Assembly: GCA_946415645.1 (NCBI GenBank)
Contig: CAMKTJ010000008.1
Location: forward strand, 23,017 to 87,016
Length of the DNA stretch: 64,000 nucleotides
Reading direction: 5' to 3'
Source: an uncultured Prevotellaceae bacterium
GTDB taxonomy: Bacteria > Bacteroidota > Bacteroidia > Bacteroidales > Bacteroidaceae
The notes below the pieces were generated by a model. The model was not told where the DNA came from and ran no database searches. It was given only the letters and a program-made list of their open reading frames with translations. Positions 32,912 through 42,700 of this stretch are shown piece after piece; within the stretch, counting starts at the first letter, position 1, and each line of letters starts with the position of its first letter. The translations under genes and the position numbers were made by a program.

Positions 32912-34729
32912 ATGAAGAGAGTACTTTATATATTTCGGTTTGTAATGTTCCTCACCGTCATTTCGCTGGTGGGGAAAATTGCGTTTATGCTTTACAATGC
33001 TGGAGACCAATGCGCAGTGCAGAATATCTTCAGCGTTTTGTGGGCAGGTCTGCCATATGACCTGAGCGTAGCGGCATTGCTGACATTACCTGTGTGGGTG
33101 GTAACAGCCTTCAGCCTGCGTTATCCTCAGATGCGCCTCAGAGCCATCTTGTCGCCTTATCTGGTGCTGTCCCTCTTGTTTGTGGTCGTGGTTACGGTGG
33201 GCGATATCGTGATGTATCACCACTGGAAATTCAAACTGGATGCTTGCATCTTCAACTATATGTCATCACCAGGTTCGGCAGGAGCCAGTGCTCCCATGTG
33301 GTACATTGTAACGTGCCTCTCTTCTGCTGCCATTCTGATTGTAGGAACAATCGTTGCAGCCATCCTGATGACTCCCAAGCGTGTGATGGAGGAGGGGAGT
33401 GGCATCAACAGAACCAACTTCCTGGCAACGGGAGCACTATTGCTCTTCACCGTTTGGGGTATAACAGGCCAAAGAAGTACAGAGGCCAGTGTGTATGAGT
33501 TCCATCCTATTGTGCTGAATCATGCAGCCGTGAATACCACGGGGCATATGCTGCATTCATTGTGGATGTACCAGCAGGCACCCCAGAAACAGGTCAGAAG
33601 TATGAAGGATGAGGAGTGTGATGCTCTGATGCAGGACCTCTATCCTGAGCAGATGGATGATATTACAGATACCTTGTTGACAACTAACCGTCCCAATGTG
33701 CTGACCATTCAGTTGGAAAGCTTCGGTGCTTCTTTTGTGGAGGCACTGGGTGGAGCAGAGGGTGTTACCCCCGAGCTGTGCCGATGGATGAAGAAAGGCG
33801 TGAACTTCACTAATGCGTGGGCTAGCAGTTTCCGTACGGACAGGGGAACGGTAAGTGCCCTTTCAGGTTGCTTGTCTTATCCTACCTATAGTCTGATGAT
33901 GGAGGATGACTGTCTGGGTCTTTTTCCCAGCATAGCTAGCACCTTGGCTGCCTATGGCTATAAGACCGATTATCTGTATGGCGGTCATTCCGAGAATATG
34001 AACAAGCGGAATTATCTGCTTGCATCCGGCTTCCAGACAATTTGGGATATCAGCAATCTGGATGTTCCTGAAGAAGAGCGTGATGCGTGGGGAGCCAATG
34101 ACAGTATCTCCTTCCAGCGTCTGTACAACATATTGACTACACGTAAGGATTCTGCCTGGTACTTCGGTTACCAGTCTATATCCAGCCACGAACCTTGGAC
34201 GGTTCCTTACCATAAGTTGGAGAATGAGGTGTACAATGCCTTTGCCTATACTGACCATTGTCTGGGCGCCTTCCTGGATAGTCTGAGCCATACGCCTGTG
34301 TGGGATAATCTGGTTGTTATTATCTTTGCCGATCACGGAAGTATGTATCAGTTGGATTACCAGCATCCTATGTTCTTCAGGATGCCTCTGCTGATGGTAG
34401 GCGGTGCTGTAAAGGAGCCTAAGACATACGATATGTTTGTCAGCCAGAGTGATATGGTGGGCACACTGCTTGCGCAGATGCAGATAAGCCGTAGGGATTA
34501 TCCCTGGAGTAGAAATGTGCTGAGTAAGAATTATAAATATCCCTTTGCCTATGCTACCTATCCTTCCGGAATGCTTTATGCCGACAAGACGGGTGTGACC
34601 ATGATGGACTTGCAGTCGGGCTGTGTGGTATATTCAGATGGTGATGATGCCGAGAACAGAGTGCTCCGTACAAAGGCCATCCTGCAGCGCAGTTATGATA
34701 AACTGAGGGAGATAAATATTGGGAATTGA
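32912..34729 (+). CDS. LTA-synthase-like membrane sulfatase-family enzyme
   Basis: A 605-residue inner-membrane enzyme of the alkaline-phosphatase/sulfatase superfamily, LtaS-like. Five membrane segments fill about 1-190, then a periplasmic catalytic domain. Active-site features: E269 in TIQLESFGAS, the nucleophile T313 in SFRTDRGTVSALSG, and metal ligands in IIFADHGSM (about 471-479). Members transfer phosphoglycerol or phosphoethanolamine from phospholipids to glycans or lipids. Gram-negatives lack LTA, so in this organism it may modify LPS or glycan; the substrate is not readable. It precedes a PAP2 phosphatase and an outer-membrane protein gene in the same direction. Confidence 0.88.
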   Translation: MKRVLYIFRFVMFLTVISLVGKIAFMLYNAGDQCAVQNIFSVLWAGLPYDLSVAALLTLPVWVVTAFSLRYPQMRLRAILSPYLVLSLLFVVVVTVGDIVMYHHWKFKLDACIFNYMSSPGSAGASAPMWYIVTCLSSAAILIVGTIVAAILMTPKRVMEEGSGINRTNFLATGALLLFTVWGITGQRSTEASVYEFHPIVLNHAAVNTTGHMLHSLWMYQQAPQKQVRSMKDEECDALMQDLYPEQMDDITDTLLTTNRPNVLTIQLESFGASFVEALGGAEGVTPELCRWMKKGVNFTNAWASSFRTDRGTVSALSGCLSYPTYSLMMEDDCLGLFPSIASTLAAYGYKTDYLYGGHSENMNKRNYLLASGFQTIWDISNLDVPEEERDAWGANDSISFQRLYNILTTRKDSAWYFGYQSISSHEPWTVPYHKLENEVYNAFAYTDHCLGAFLDSLSHTPVWDNLVVIIFADHGSMYQLDYQHPMFFRMPLLMVGGAVKEPKTYDMFVSQSDMVGTLLAQMQISRRDYPWSRNVLSKNYKYPFAYATYPSGMLYADKTGVTMMDLQSGCVVYSDGDDAENRVLRTKAILQRSYDKLREINIGN

Positions 34730-34750
34730 GAATTCAAAATTCAAAATTTT

Positions 34751-34771
34751 CGCTAACCCCTAACCACTAAC
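34751..34771. repeat. Heptamer array, three units, before the PAP2 gene
   Basis: CGCTAAC, CCCTAAC, CACTAAC, ending 7 bp before the ATG at 34779. Two ATTCAAA heptamers lie just upstream (about 34731-34747). Confidence 0.7.
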
Positions 34772-34778
34772 CGAAAAG

Positions 34779-35516
34779 ATGAGAAGGTTGTTTCCAATAT
34801 TGTTAAGTCTGCTTTACTCTGTAAGCATGATGGCTCAGGATGTTGTCTTGCAAGACAGCATTACTGACGTGTGTGGCACAGAACATAAGTTCAAGGCTAA
34901 GCAGCTGATAGTACCCGGCTCGCTGATAACCGTAGGTGCTGTGGGACTTGCCTTTAATGATAAGTTGGGAGGCTGGGGTGAAGATACTCATCATAAGGTG
35001 GATAACTATATTCAGTATGCACCTGTTGCGGGTAATCTCTTTTTGGGTTGCCTGGGAGTAAAGCATAAGCATAATTTTGCCGACAGGGTGCTGATTTCTG
35101 CTACTGCCTATGCTGTAGAAGTGGCTTTGGTAAACGGTCTTAAATATACTGTCAGGGAAACAAGACCAAATTGTGCTGATAGAAAATCTTTTCCTTCGGG
35201 ACATACTGCCACGGCATTTACGGGTGCAGAATTGGTGCGTAAGGAATATGGTTGGGGCATAGGATCGGCTGCCTATGCGATTGCCGTTGCAACAGGTGCT
35301 TTTCGTGTATACAACAACAAGCATTGGTGTAATGATGTGCTGGCCGGTGCCGGTATAGGTATCCTCTCGGCCAACGTAGCCTACTGGCTTTATCCCTTAG
35401 AGAAGAAACTATTTTCGTCCAAGAAGAATAAGCAGGATGCCGTCAGTAAGATGGTGGTGCCAACCTACGAGACGGAACATAATACCATTGGATTTGCCTT
35501 TACGGCGGTTTTATAG
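34779..35516 (+). CDS. PAP2-family phosphatase
   Basis: A 245-residue exported or membrane phosphatase. N-terminal signal (1-19, ends MMAQ). The three acid-phosphatase motifs are complete: KYTVRETRP (122-130), PSGH (139-142) and R176...H182...D186 in FRVYNNKHWCND. Such enzymes remove phosphate from lipids (undecaprenyl pyrophosphate, lipid A or phosphatidylglycerol phosphate). Three hydrophobic segments surround the motifs. The next gene begins 3 nt after its stop, so they form one operon. Lipid A 1- or 4'-phosphatase activity is a fair guess given the setting. Confidence 0.9.
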   Translation: MRRLFPILLSLLYSVSMMAQDVVLQDSITDVCGTEHKFKAKQLIVPGSLITVGAVGLAFNDKLGGWGEDTHHKVDNYIQYAPVAGNLFLGCLGVKHKHNFADRVLISATAYAVEVALVNGLKYTVRETRPNCADRKSFPSGHTATAFTGAELVRKEYGWGIGSAAYAIAVATGAFRVYNNKHWCNDVLAGAGIGILSANVAYWLYPLEKKLFSSKKNKQDAVSKMVVPTYETEHNTIGFAFTAVL

Positions 35517-35519
35517 CAG

Positions 35520-36449
35520 ATGAAGAGTAAGATAGTGTTTATATTGCTTATGGTTGTAGCGGGACTTCCCGTTCCGGCACAGACAAGCGGACCTGAAACC
35601 TCTATGGTTTCACCTTACTATTTTGGCCCCAATGCTTTCCCTGTGCCTGACATGCTGGATGGTACTGTACAACCCGATTTACGTATAGAACTGGACGGTA
35701 ATCACTACTTTGGAACTAGGGGCGATCATACAACAGATCTTACCTTGAAAGTTAATATTCCTCTGTTCACGGACAGGGTAAACCTTTCTGCTTGGATGCC
35801 TTTGGTGGAATGGTACAGAAATTCTGACGAGAGTTTGGAGGCCTGTCATATTGCGGAGAGAGCCCTTACAGATCCCAAGGCGCGAAAGGGATGTGTGAGT
35901 GGTGACGTCTATGTGTCAGCTGATGTCCAGCTCTTCCGCCAAAAGCGCTATCTGCCGGACGTGGCGTTGCGTGCAGCGTTGAGAACGGCTTCTGGAAACG
36001 ACTTTCAGTATGCCCGTAACTATGATAGCCCAGGCTATTTCTTTGATGCCACGGTAGCAAAATCCTTTGCCTTGGGTGTAAGGAAGGAACATGACTTGCG
36101 TGTTGCCGCAAGTTTCGGCTTTCTTTGTTGGCAGACGGGCAAATCGCGCCAGAATGATGCATGGATGTATGGTCTGATGCTGAAGTGGACCTATAAGCGT
36201 TTCATGTTGGAGGAGACACTGCGTGGCTATAAGGGCTGGGAGCATTCCAGTACGAGGGACAAGGAACTGGCGCACGACCGTCCCTTTGTCTTGAAGACAC
36301 GTGCCGCATATCGGATTGGGAAATGGGAGGCGTTGGCATCCTATCAGTTCGGAATACGTGACTATCCTTTCCATCAGCTACAGTTAGGAGCGGCTTATCA
36401 CATCAATGTGTTGGGAAAGATAACTGCATGGGAAATAAAGAGAAAATAG
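35520..36449 (+). CDS. Probable outer-membrane beta-barrel protein
   Basis: A 309-residue exported protein. Signal peptide about 1-20 (ends VPAQ). From residue 55 on, alternating hydrophobic strands with aromatic girdles ([68 protein letters not shown]) suggest a barrel of about ten to twelve strands. No family name can be given. Tightly coupled to the PAP2 gene (3-nt gap) and 17 bp before metG, so metG may be read through from it. Confidence 0.75.
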   Translation: MKSKIVFILLMVVAGLPVPAQTSGPETSMVSPYYFGPNAFPVPDMLDGTVQPDLRIELDGNHYFGTRGDHTTDLTLKVNIPLFTDRVNLSAWMPLVEWYRNSDESLEACHIAERALTDPKARKGCVSGDVYVSADVQLFRQKRYLPDVALRAALRTASGNDFQYARNYDSPGYFFDATVAKSFALGVRKEHDLRVAASFGFLCWQTGKSRQNDAWMYGLMLKWTYKRFMLEETLRGYKGWEHSSTRDKELAHDRPFVLKTRAAYRIGKWEALASYQFGIRDYPFHQLQLGAAYHINVLGKITAWEIKRK

Positions 36450-36466
36450 ATAAAATATATAATATT

Positions 36467-38524
36467 ATGGAAAAGAATTTCAAGAGAACCCTTGTAACGT
36501 CCGCTTTGCCCTATGCAAACGGTCCTGTTCATATAGGTCATTTGGCAGGCGTGTATGTTCCTGCTGATATCTATGTCCGCTACCTGCGTCTGAAAGGTCG
36601 TGACGTGTTGTTCATTGGTGGTTCAGATGAGCATGGCGTACCTGTTACCATCCGTGCCCGTAAGGAGGGAATCACCGTTCAGGAGGTGGTTGACCGTTAC
36701 CATTATCTTATTAAGGACAGCTTCGAGAAGTTCGGCATCTCTTTTGATGTGTACAGTCGTACTACCAGCAAGACGCATCATAAGTTGGCCAGCGATTTCT
36801 TCCGCAAACTCTATGACGATGGTAAGTTCGTTGAGCAGATAAGCGAGCAGTTCTACGATGAGCAGACAGGTCACTTCCTGACCGACCGTAACATAAAGGG
36901 CGAATGTCCCCGTTGTCATGCTCCTGAGGCTTATGGCGACCAGTGTGAGAAGTGCGGTGCCACCCTTTCGCCTGAGGAGCTGATTAATCCCTATAATGCA
37001 GAAACCGGCAATCCTTTGGTTAAGAAGGCTACCAAGCACTGGTACCTGCCCTTGGATAAGGATCAGACCTGGTTGGAGAAATGGATTTTGGAAGATCACA
37101 AGGAGTGGCGCTCTAATGTTTATGGTCAGTGTAAGAGCTGGTTGGACGGTGGCTTGCGTCCCCGTGCTGTGACCCGCGACTTGGATTGGGGAATCCCCGT
37201 TCCTGTAGAAGGTGCTGAAGGTAAGGTGCTGTACGTGTGGTTTGATGCTCCTATCGGCTATATCAGCAACACCAAGGAGTTGTGTGATGCACGTCCCGAG
37301 CTGGGTTCTTGGGAGACATGGTGGAAAGACCCCGAGACTCGTTTGGTACACTTCATCGGTAAGGACAATATTGTGTTCCACTGTATTGTGTTCCCTGCTA
37401 TGCTGAAGGCTCACGGCGACTATATCCTGCCTGATAATGTGCCCAGCAATGAGTTCCTGAACTTGGAAGGTAACAAGATTTCTACTTCTAAGAACTATGC
37501 CGTTTGGCTGAATGAGTATCTGGAAGACCTGCCTAACCGTCAGGATGAACTCCGTTATGTGCTGACAGCCAATGCACCAGAGACAAAGGACAACGACTTT
37601 ACATGGGCTGATTTCCAGGCTCGTTGCAACAATGAGTTGGTGGCTGTATATGGTAACTTTGTGAACCGTGCCCTGCAGCTCACCCAGAAATACTATGAGG
37701 GCGTGGTACCTGCCTGTGGCGAGTTGAATGACTACGATCGTGAGACTTTGGCTGAGTTCCAGGGCGTGAAAGAGCGCCTGGAGGCTTTGCTGGAAGGTTT
37801 CAAGTTCCGTGAGGCGCAGAAGGAGGCTATGAATCTGGCCCGTATCGGTAATAAGTATATTGCCGACTGCGAACCTTGGAAGGTTGTTAAGACCGACCCA
37901 GAGCGCGTAAAGACTATCATCAATATATCATTGCAGTTGACAGCCAATCTGGCTATCGCCTTCGAGCCCTTCCTACCCTTCAGCAGCGATCGTCTGCGTA
38001 AGATGATTGCTATGGAAAGCTTCTCTTGGGAACAGTTGGGTAGCTTGGATCTGCTGCCTGCCGGCAAGCAGTTGCCAAAGCCTGAGTTGCTCTTCACCAA
38101 GATAGAGGATGATGTGGTGGCTGCTCAGATCAAGAAGCTGGAAGATACCATCAAGGCTAACGAGGCTGCTAACTATAAGGCTGCACCCGTTAAGGACATC
38201 ATTCCTTTCGAGGACTTCGAGAAACTGGATATCCGCGTGGGTTTGGTAAAGGCTTGCGAGAAGATAAAGAAGAGCAAGAAGTTGCTGAAGTTTACCCTTG
38301 ATGACGGCAGTGGCAAGGACCGTACCATCCTGAGTGGTATTGCCCAGTGGTACGAGCCTGAGCAGCTGGTAGGTAAGCGCGTCTTGTTCATTGCCAACCT
38401 GGCTCCCCGTCAGATGATGGGCGAGGAAAGTTGCGGTATGATTCTCAGTGCTGTTAACTATAATGGTGACCTCAGTGTGACCACAACACTGGACGAAGTG
38501 AAGGGTGGAAGCCAAGTTGGATAA
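36467..38524 (+). CDS. metG: Methionyl-tRNA synthetase
   Basis: Charges tRNA-Met. 685 residues from the ATG at 36467; an upstream in-frame ATG at 36428 lies inside the previous gene and would add 13 unconserved residues. Order: HIGH motif ([14 protein letters not shown], about 14-27), knuckle [18 protein letters not shown] (zinc), KMSKS-like [12 protein letters not shown], anticodon-binding helices, and a C-terminal EMAPII-like tRNA-binding domain ([15 protein letters not shown], about 580-685) that makes the enzyme dimeric. Length and domains are typical of Bacteroidetes MetRS. Confidence 0.97.
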   Translation: MEKNFKRTLVTSALPYANGPVHIGHLAGVYVPADIYVRYLRLKGRDVLFIGGSDEHGVPVTIRARKEGITVQEVVDRYHYLIKDSFEKFGISFDVYSRTTSKTHHKLASDFFRKLYDDGKFVEQISEQFYDEQTGHFLTDRNIKGECPRCHAPEAYGDQCEKCGATLSPEELINPYNAETGNPLVKKATKHWYLPLDKDQTWLEKWILEDHKEWRSNVYGQCKSWLDGGLRPRAVTRDLDWGIPVPVEGAEGKVLYVWFDAPIGYISNTKELCDARPELGSWETWWKDPETRLVHFIGKDNIVFHCIVFPAMLKAHGDYILPDNVPSNEFLNLEGNKISTSKNYAVWLNEYLEDLPNRQDELRYVLTANAPETKDNDFTWADFQARCNNELVAVYGNFVNRALQLTQKYYEGVVPACGELNDYDRETLAEFQGVKERLEALLEGFKFREAQKEAMNLARIGNKYIADCEPWKVVKTDPERVKTIINISLQLTANLAIAFEPFLPFSSDRLRKMIAMESFSWEQLGSLDLLPAGKQLPKPELLFTKIEDDVVAAQIKKLEDTIKANEAANYKAAPVKDIIPFEDFEKLDIRVGLVKACEKIKKSKKLLKFTLDDGSGKDRTILSGIAQWYEPEQLVGKRVLFIANLAPRQMMGEESCGMILSAVNYNGDLSVTTTLDEVKGGSQVG

Positions 38525-38564
38525 GTTTTTTGTACAAACTGTTGGCTGTTTCGTGAAAAAGATG

Positions 38565-38572
38565 TAATTTTG
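38565..38572 (+). promoter_or_regulatory. ddh promoter -7 box
   Basis: TAATTTTG, 43 nt before the ATG at 38615; it lies at a longer in-frame ATG (38570), which is therefore not the start. Confidence 0.55.
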
Positions 38573-38614
38573 TCACGCAAATTAACAACGAAGGTAACAA
38601 AAAGCATTATAATT

Positions 38615-39514
38615 ATGGAAAAGATCCGCGTAGCAGTAATAGGTTACGGAAATATTGGTCGCTATACCATTCAGGCTTTACAGGCCGCTCCTGATATGGA
38701 GATTGCTGGTGTAGTTCGTCGTGCTGGTGCTGAGAATAAACCCGCAGAACTGGCTGACTATAAAGTGGTAAAGGATGTAGAAGAGTTGGGTAAGGTTGAT
38801 GTAGCTATCTTGGCAACTCCTACAAGAAGCGTTGAAGAATACGCTTTGAAGTGTCTGGCTAAGGGTATCAATACTGTTGACAGCTTTGATATTCACGGAC
38901 TAATCTGCGACTTGCGTCGTAGCCTTGACGCTGCTGCTAAGAAGACAGGTGCTGTAAGCATCATCAGTGCCGGCTGGGATCCAGGATCAGATAGTATTGT
39001 CCGCACTCTTATGCAGAGTTTGGCTCCCAAGGGTATTACCTACACCAACTTTGGTCCTGGCCGTAGCATGGGTCACAGCGTATGTGTTCGCAGCAAAGAA
39101 GGTGTTAAGGATGCCCTGAGTATGACTATTCCTGTGGGTGAGGGTATTCACCGTCGTATGGTATATGTTGAGTTGGAGGAAGGTGCCAGCTTGGAGGCTG
39201 TTACAGCTGCCGTTAAGGCTGATCCCTACTTTGCTAGCGATGAGACACATGTCTTCCAGGTGGATAGCGTAGATGAGTTGAACGATGTGGGTCATGGTGT
39301 GAACTTGGTTCGCAAGGGTGTGAGTGGTCAGACACACAATCAGCTCTTCGAGTTCAATATGAAAATCAATAACCCTGCTCTGACAGCTCAGGTATTGGTA
39401 AATGCTGCGCGTGCAACACTCAAGCAGCAGCCTGGAGCATATACTATGATAGAGATTCCCGTTATTGATTATCTGCCCGGCGACCGCGAAGATATCATCC
39501 GTCACCTGGTATAA
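38615..39514 (+). CDS. ddh: meso-Diaminopimelate D-dehydrogenase
   Basis: Converts tetrahydrodipicolinate to meso-diaminopimelate in one NADPH step, feeding lysine and peptidoglycan. 299 residues from 38615, the normal length. The nucleotide fold starts AVIGYGNIGRY (7-17). Further on are GVVRRAG (about 36-42), ILATPTRSVEEYA, SAGWDPGSDSIVRTL, GPGRSMGHSV and HQLFEFNMKINNPALTA, all typical of Ddh. Monocistronic, with its own promoter and a strong terminator. Confidence 0.95.
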   Translation: MEKIRVAVIGYGNIGRYTIQALQAAPDMEIAGVVRRAGAENKPAELADYKVVKDVEELGKVDVAILATPTRSVEEYALKCLAKGINTVDSFDIHGLICDLRRSLDAAAKKTGAVSIISAGWDPGSDSIVRTLMQSLAPKGITYTNFGPGRSMGHSVCVRSKEGVKDALSMTIPVGEGIHRRMVYVELEEGASLEAVTAAVKADPYFASDETHVFQVDSVDELNDVGHGVNLVRKGVSGQTHNQLFEFNMKINNPALTAQVLVNAARATLKQQPGAYTMIEIPVIDYLPGDREDIIRHLV

Positions 39515-39559
39515 TCCGTAATGCATTAATAGAATTTCATAAATTCTTGAAATATGATT

Positions 39560-39598
39560 ACTGCGTGAGGCTTTTATAGACCTCACGCAGTATTTTTT
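39560..39598 (+). terminator. ddh terminator
   Basis: ACTGCGTGAGG (39560-39570) and CCTCACGCAGT (39581-39591) form a perfect 11-bp stem, then ATTTTTTT. Confidence 0.9.
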
Positions 39599-39661
39599 TA
39601 CCCTTTGTTAAGTCCTTTTTTGCTTCAAATGCATTCTATTTGAAATTTATCCTTAAAATAG

Positions 39662-39692
39662 TTTGAAGCAATGTGTTTTATCGCTATTTTTG
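39662..39692 (+). promoter_or_regulatory. Promoter of the first giant gene
   Basis: TTTG (39662-39665) and TATTTTTGC (39685-39693). The 70-nt leader is A/T-rich with no Shine-Dalgarno site. Confidence 0.65.
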
Positions 39693-39762
39693 CATGCTTT
39701 TTTTGCGAAAAATACACAATAATACATACATATTTTATTTTAAACTTTAATTCTACAATTCT

Positions 39763-42700
39763 ATGAGTAAAAGATTACTTGGCATGTTCTTTGCAGCCAT
39801 ATTGATGGCTATGGGCATGTCTGCGTATGCGCTGGAGAAAGTAAACGGCGCGTACCAGATCGGCACAGCGGAGGATTTTTCTGCTTTTGCTGAACTTGTG
39901 AATGGTGGTCAAAGAAATGTCAATGCCGTGCTGACGGCTGACATTGATTTGGGCGCCACTACTGTTCAAATCGGTATTGGAGGAGACTACAATGGAGTCT
40001 TCAACGGTGCGGGTCATACCATCACCGTCAATCTTCCAGACCGTACAGATGGTGAAGGTCCTGCGCTTTTCCGCGGTGTTGGTACCAGTGGTATAGTCCA
40101 GAACCTGAAGGTACAGGGTACCATTACTACAGGAACGTATAAGCACACAGCTGCTATTGCCAACTTCAGTGGCGGTATCATCCGTAACTGCTTTGCTGAC
40201 GTGGTTATCACATCTTCATTTGCTGATGACAAGGATGCCAGCATTGGTGGTCTGGTAGGTCAGTTGAACAGACCTGCTATCATTGACAACTGTCTTTCAA
40301 AAATCAAGATTATAGGTTCAACCACACATAGATGTGGAGGTCTTGCTGCATGGGTTGACGCACATCACGTTAGTTTAACAAACAATCTGGTTTTAAACGA
40401 TCCAGAAACCAACATCAACTATTCTGATGGCAAGAGTGCTGGTCTTGCACGTGTAGGCGATAACCCTCTGAAGGTTGTTGAGCTTGACACTTACAATGCA
40501 GATAGTTATAACAATCGTCCTTGGGCTGCTAATGGAAACAACTATGTAACCAATAACTGGGGCGTTGACAACCCCGTAGCAATTGTTGTTACTACAGAAG
40601 ATCTGACAAGCGGTAAGATTTGCTTCCAGTTGAATAGCGACCAGAGTCAGATCCGTTGGGTCCAGAACATTGGCGATGCTTACCCTGTTCCAACTATATT
40701 CGGCAAAGGTAAGGGCCAGGTATATGCATCCGTTGCAACCAATTGCCAAGGTGTGGCAGAAGGCGATGTTACTTTCAGTAACACTCCCAGCAATGCTACA
40801 GTTACCAAGCATACCTATGACAAGTATGGTGTCTGCACCACCTGTGGTAAGTTCAACTTCAACGGCTTCGACTTCGATGATCCTAATAGATTTGACCCTG
40901 AAACCAAGTCATTACTTCTGGCTAGTACAGAAGACCTCTACATGGCAGAGAGCTGGAACCGTTTCCAGAATGGTTTCAGACTGAATCTGAAGATGGTTAA
41001 CGATATTACTTGTTCTACTCCTGCCGGCCAGTTTATTTTCAACACCAACGACTGGTCAGAGGGTAACTTCGATGGTGGTGGCCACGCTCTGACCATCGAG
41101 ATGACAGAGATGGGTGACTATGCATCTCTCTTCCCACAGCGCCACTATGGTACTGTTGAGAACCTTATCATGCACGGTAAGATCGAAACAAGTGGTAAGA
41201 ACTGGGGTTCTATCTCTGCCAGTGGTTATGAGTCTGCCGTACGCAATGTTTTTTCTGACATCGATTTCGTATCTAGCAGAGCTGATGATAACAGCGGCGG
41301 TGGTTTCATTGGCGTAATTAACGTAGGAAAGAATATAGAAAACTGTGTCTATGCCGGTACTATTACTCTACCAGGTATAGACGGCGGTGCAAGATGTGCA
41401 CGCGTCGGTGGTTTTGCAGGTTGGGCTAGCAACAAGACCACTTTCAGGAACTGTGCTGTTCTTGGCACTTTCATCGGTGCCGGCGACCAGACTTTGGATG
41501 ACAATAATGAGAACTCTGGCAATATCGCCCGTAACTATGGTAATGTAGTTACAGAGAACGTATATGTTTTGAATCCCATCACGGGTAAGTCTGTTACAGA
41601 CCAAGACAAGTACACCAAGATTGAGGATCCTGAAGGCATTGCAAGTGGAGAGCTCGCTTACTTCCTGAATGGAAAAGAAAATGGAGTAGAACGCTTCTTC
41701 CAGAAGATTGGTGAGGATCCCAAGCCACTGCCTATCAAGAAGGAAGGTGCACTTGTTTATTGTGATGCCTCACAATTCCGTTGCGATGGCCTGCCTTTGG
41801 GTGCTGTTTATCAGAATACGCCTACGTCTGCTGGCGAGCCGGTCATCCCTCCCCACAACTATGTAGATGGCTTCTGCTCTGTCTGCGGAAAGATGCAGGA
41901 AGACTTTGTCCCTGTAGTTGATGGCTGGTGCGAAGCTGGTACTCCCGGACAACTCAAGTGGTTGAGTGTTTATGCTCTTGAGCATACTGATGTTTGTATT
42001 CGTCTGACAGATGACATTGACTATACTGAATATCCTGATGGCATAATCGGAACCGATAGCAAGAGATACTCAGGTACTTTTGATGGTCAGGGTCACACCG
42101 TTATTACCAATATTAAGACCGATGTAGCGGGAGGAACAGGACTTTTCGGATCTGTAGTTGATGCAACTATCAAGAATCTTGTGCTTGAGGGTACCATTGA
42201 ATCTTCTCAGAAATGGATTGGTGGTATTGCCGGTATTACACGTGGCGACAAGACCCTTATTGAGAATGTTCTTGTAAAATCTACTGTTAGGTTCACCGGT
42301 TCTGGTGACTCTACTGCTGGTGGTCTCTGTGGTGACATGGAAGGTGCATTCACCGTTAATAACTGTGCATTTGTCGGCTCATTCGATATACCCAATGGTA
42401 CAAATGTGGGCGGTTTTGTAAGCTGGACAGGTAGTGGTAAGTTCAATAACTGTTATGTTGCTCCAGTAGAGGTTTCAGGTGAGTCTTACAAGGACTTTAT
42501 CCATGGCGGTGCTGGTAGCTGTAACAATTGTTATGCTGCGAACAATGCTGAAGTAAAGGAACAACTTACCAACGGAGAACTCTGCTACCTGCTGAACGGT
42601 AAGCAGTTCCGTAATACTGCATGGTATCAGCTTATTGGTGAGGATGAATATCCTAATTTTGATTCTTCACATGGTGCAGTTCTTAAGATTGATGAGGAGT

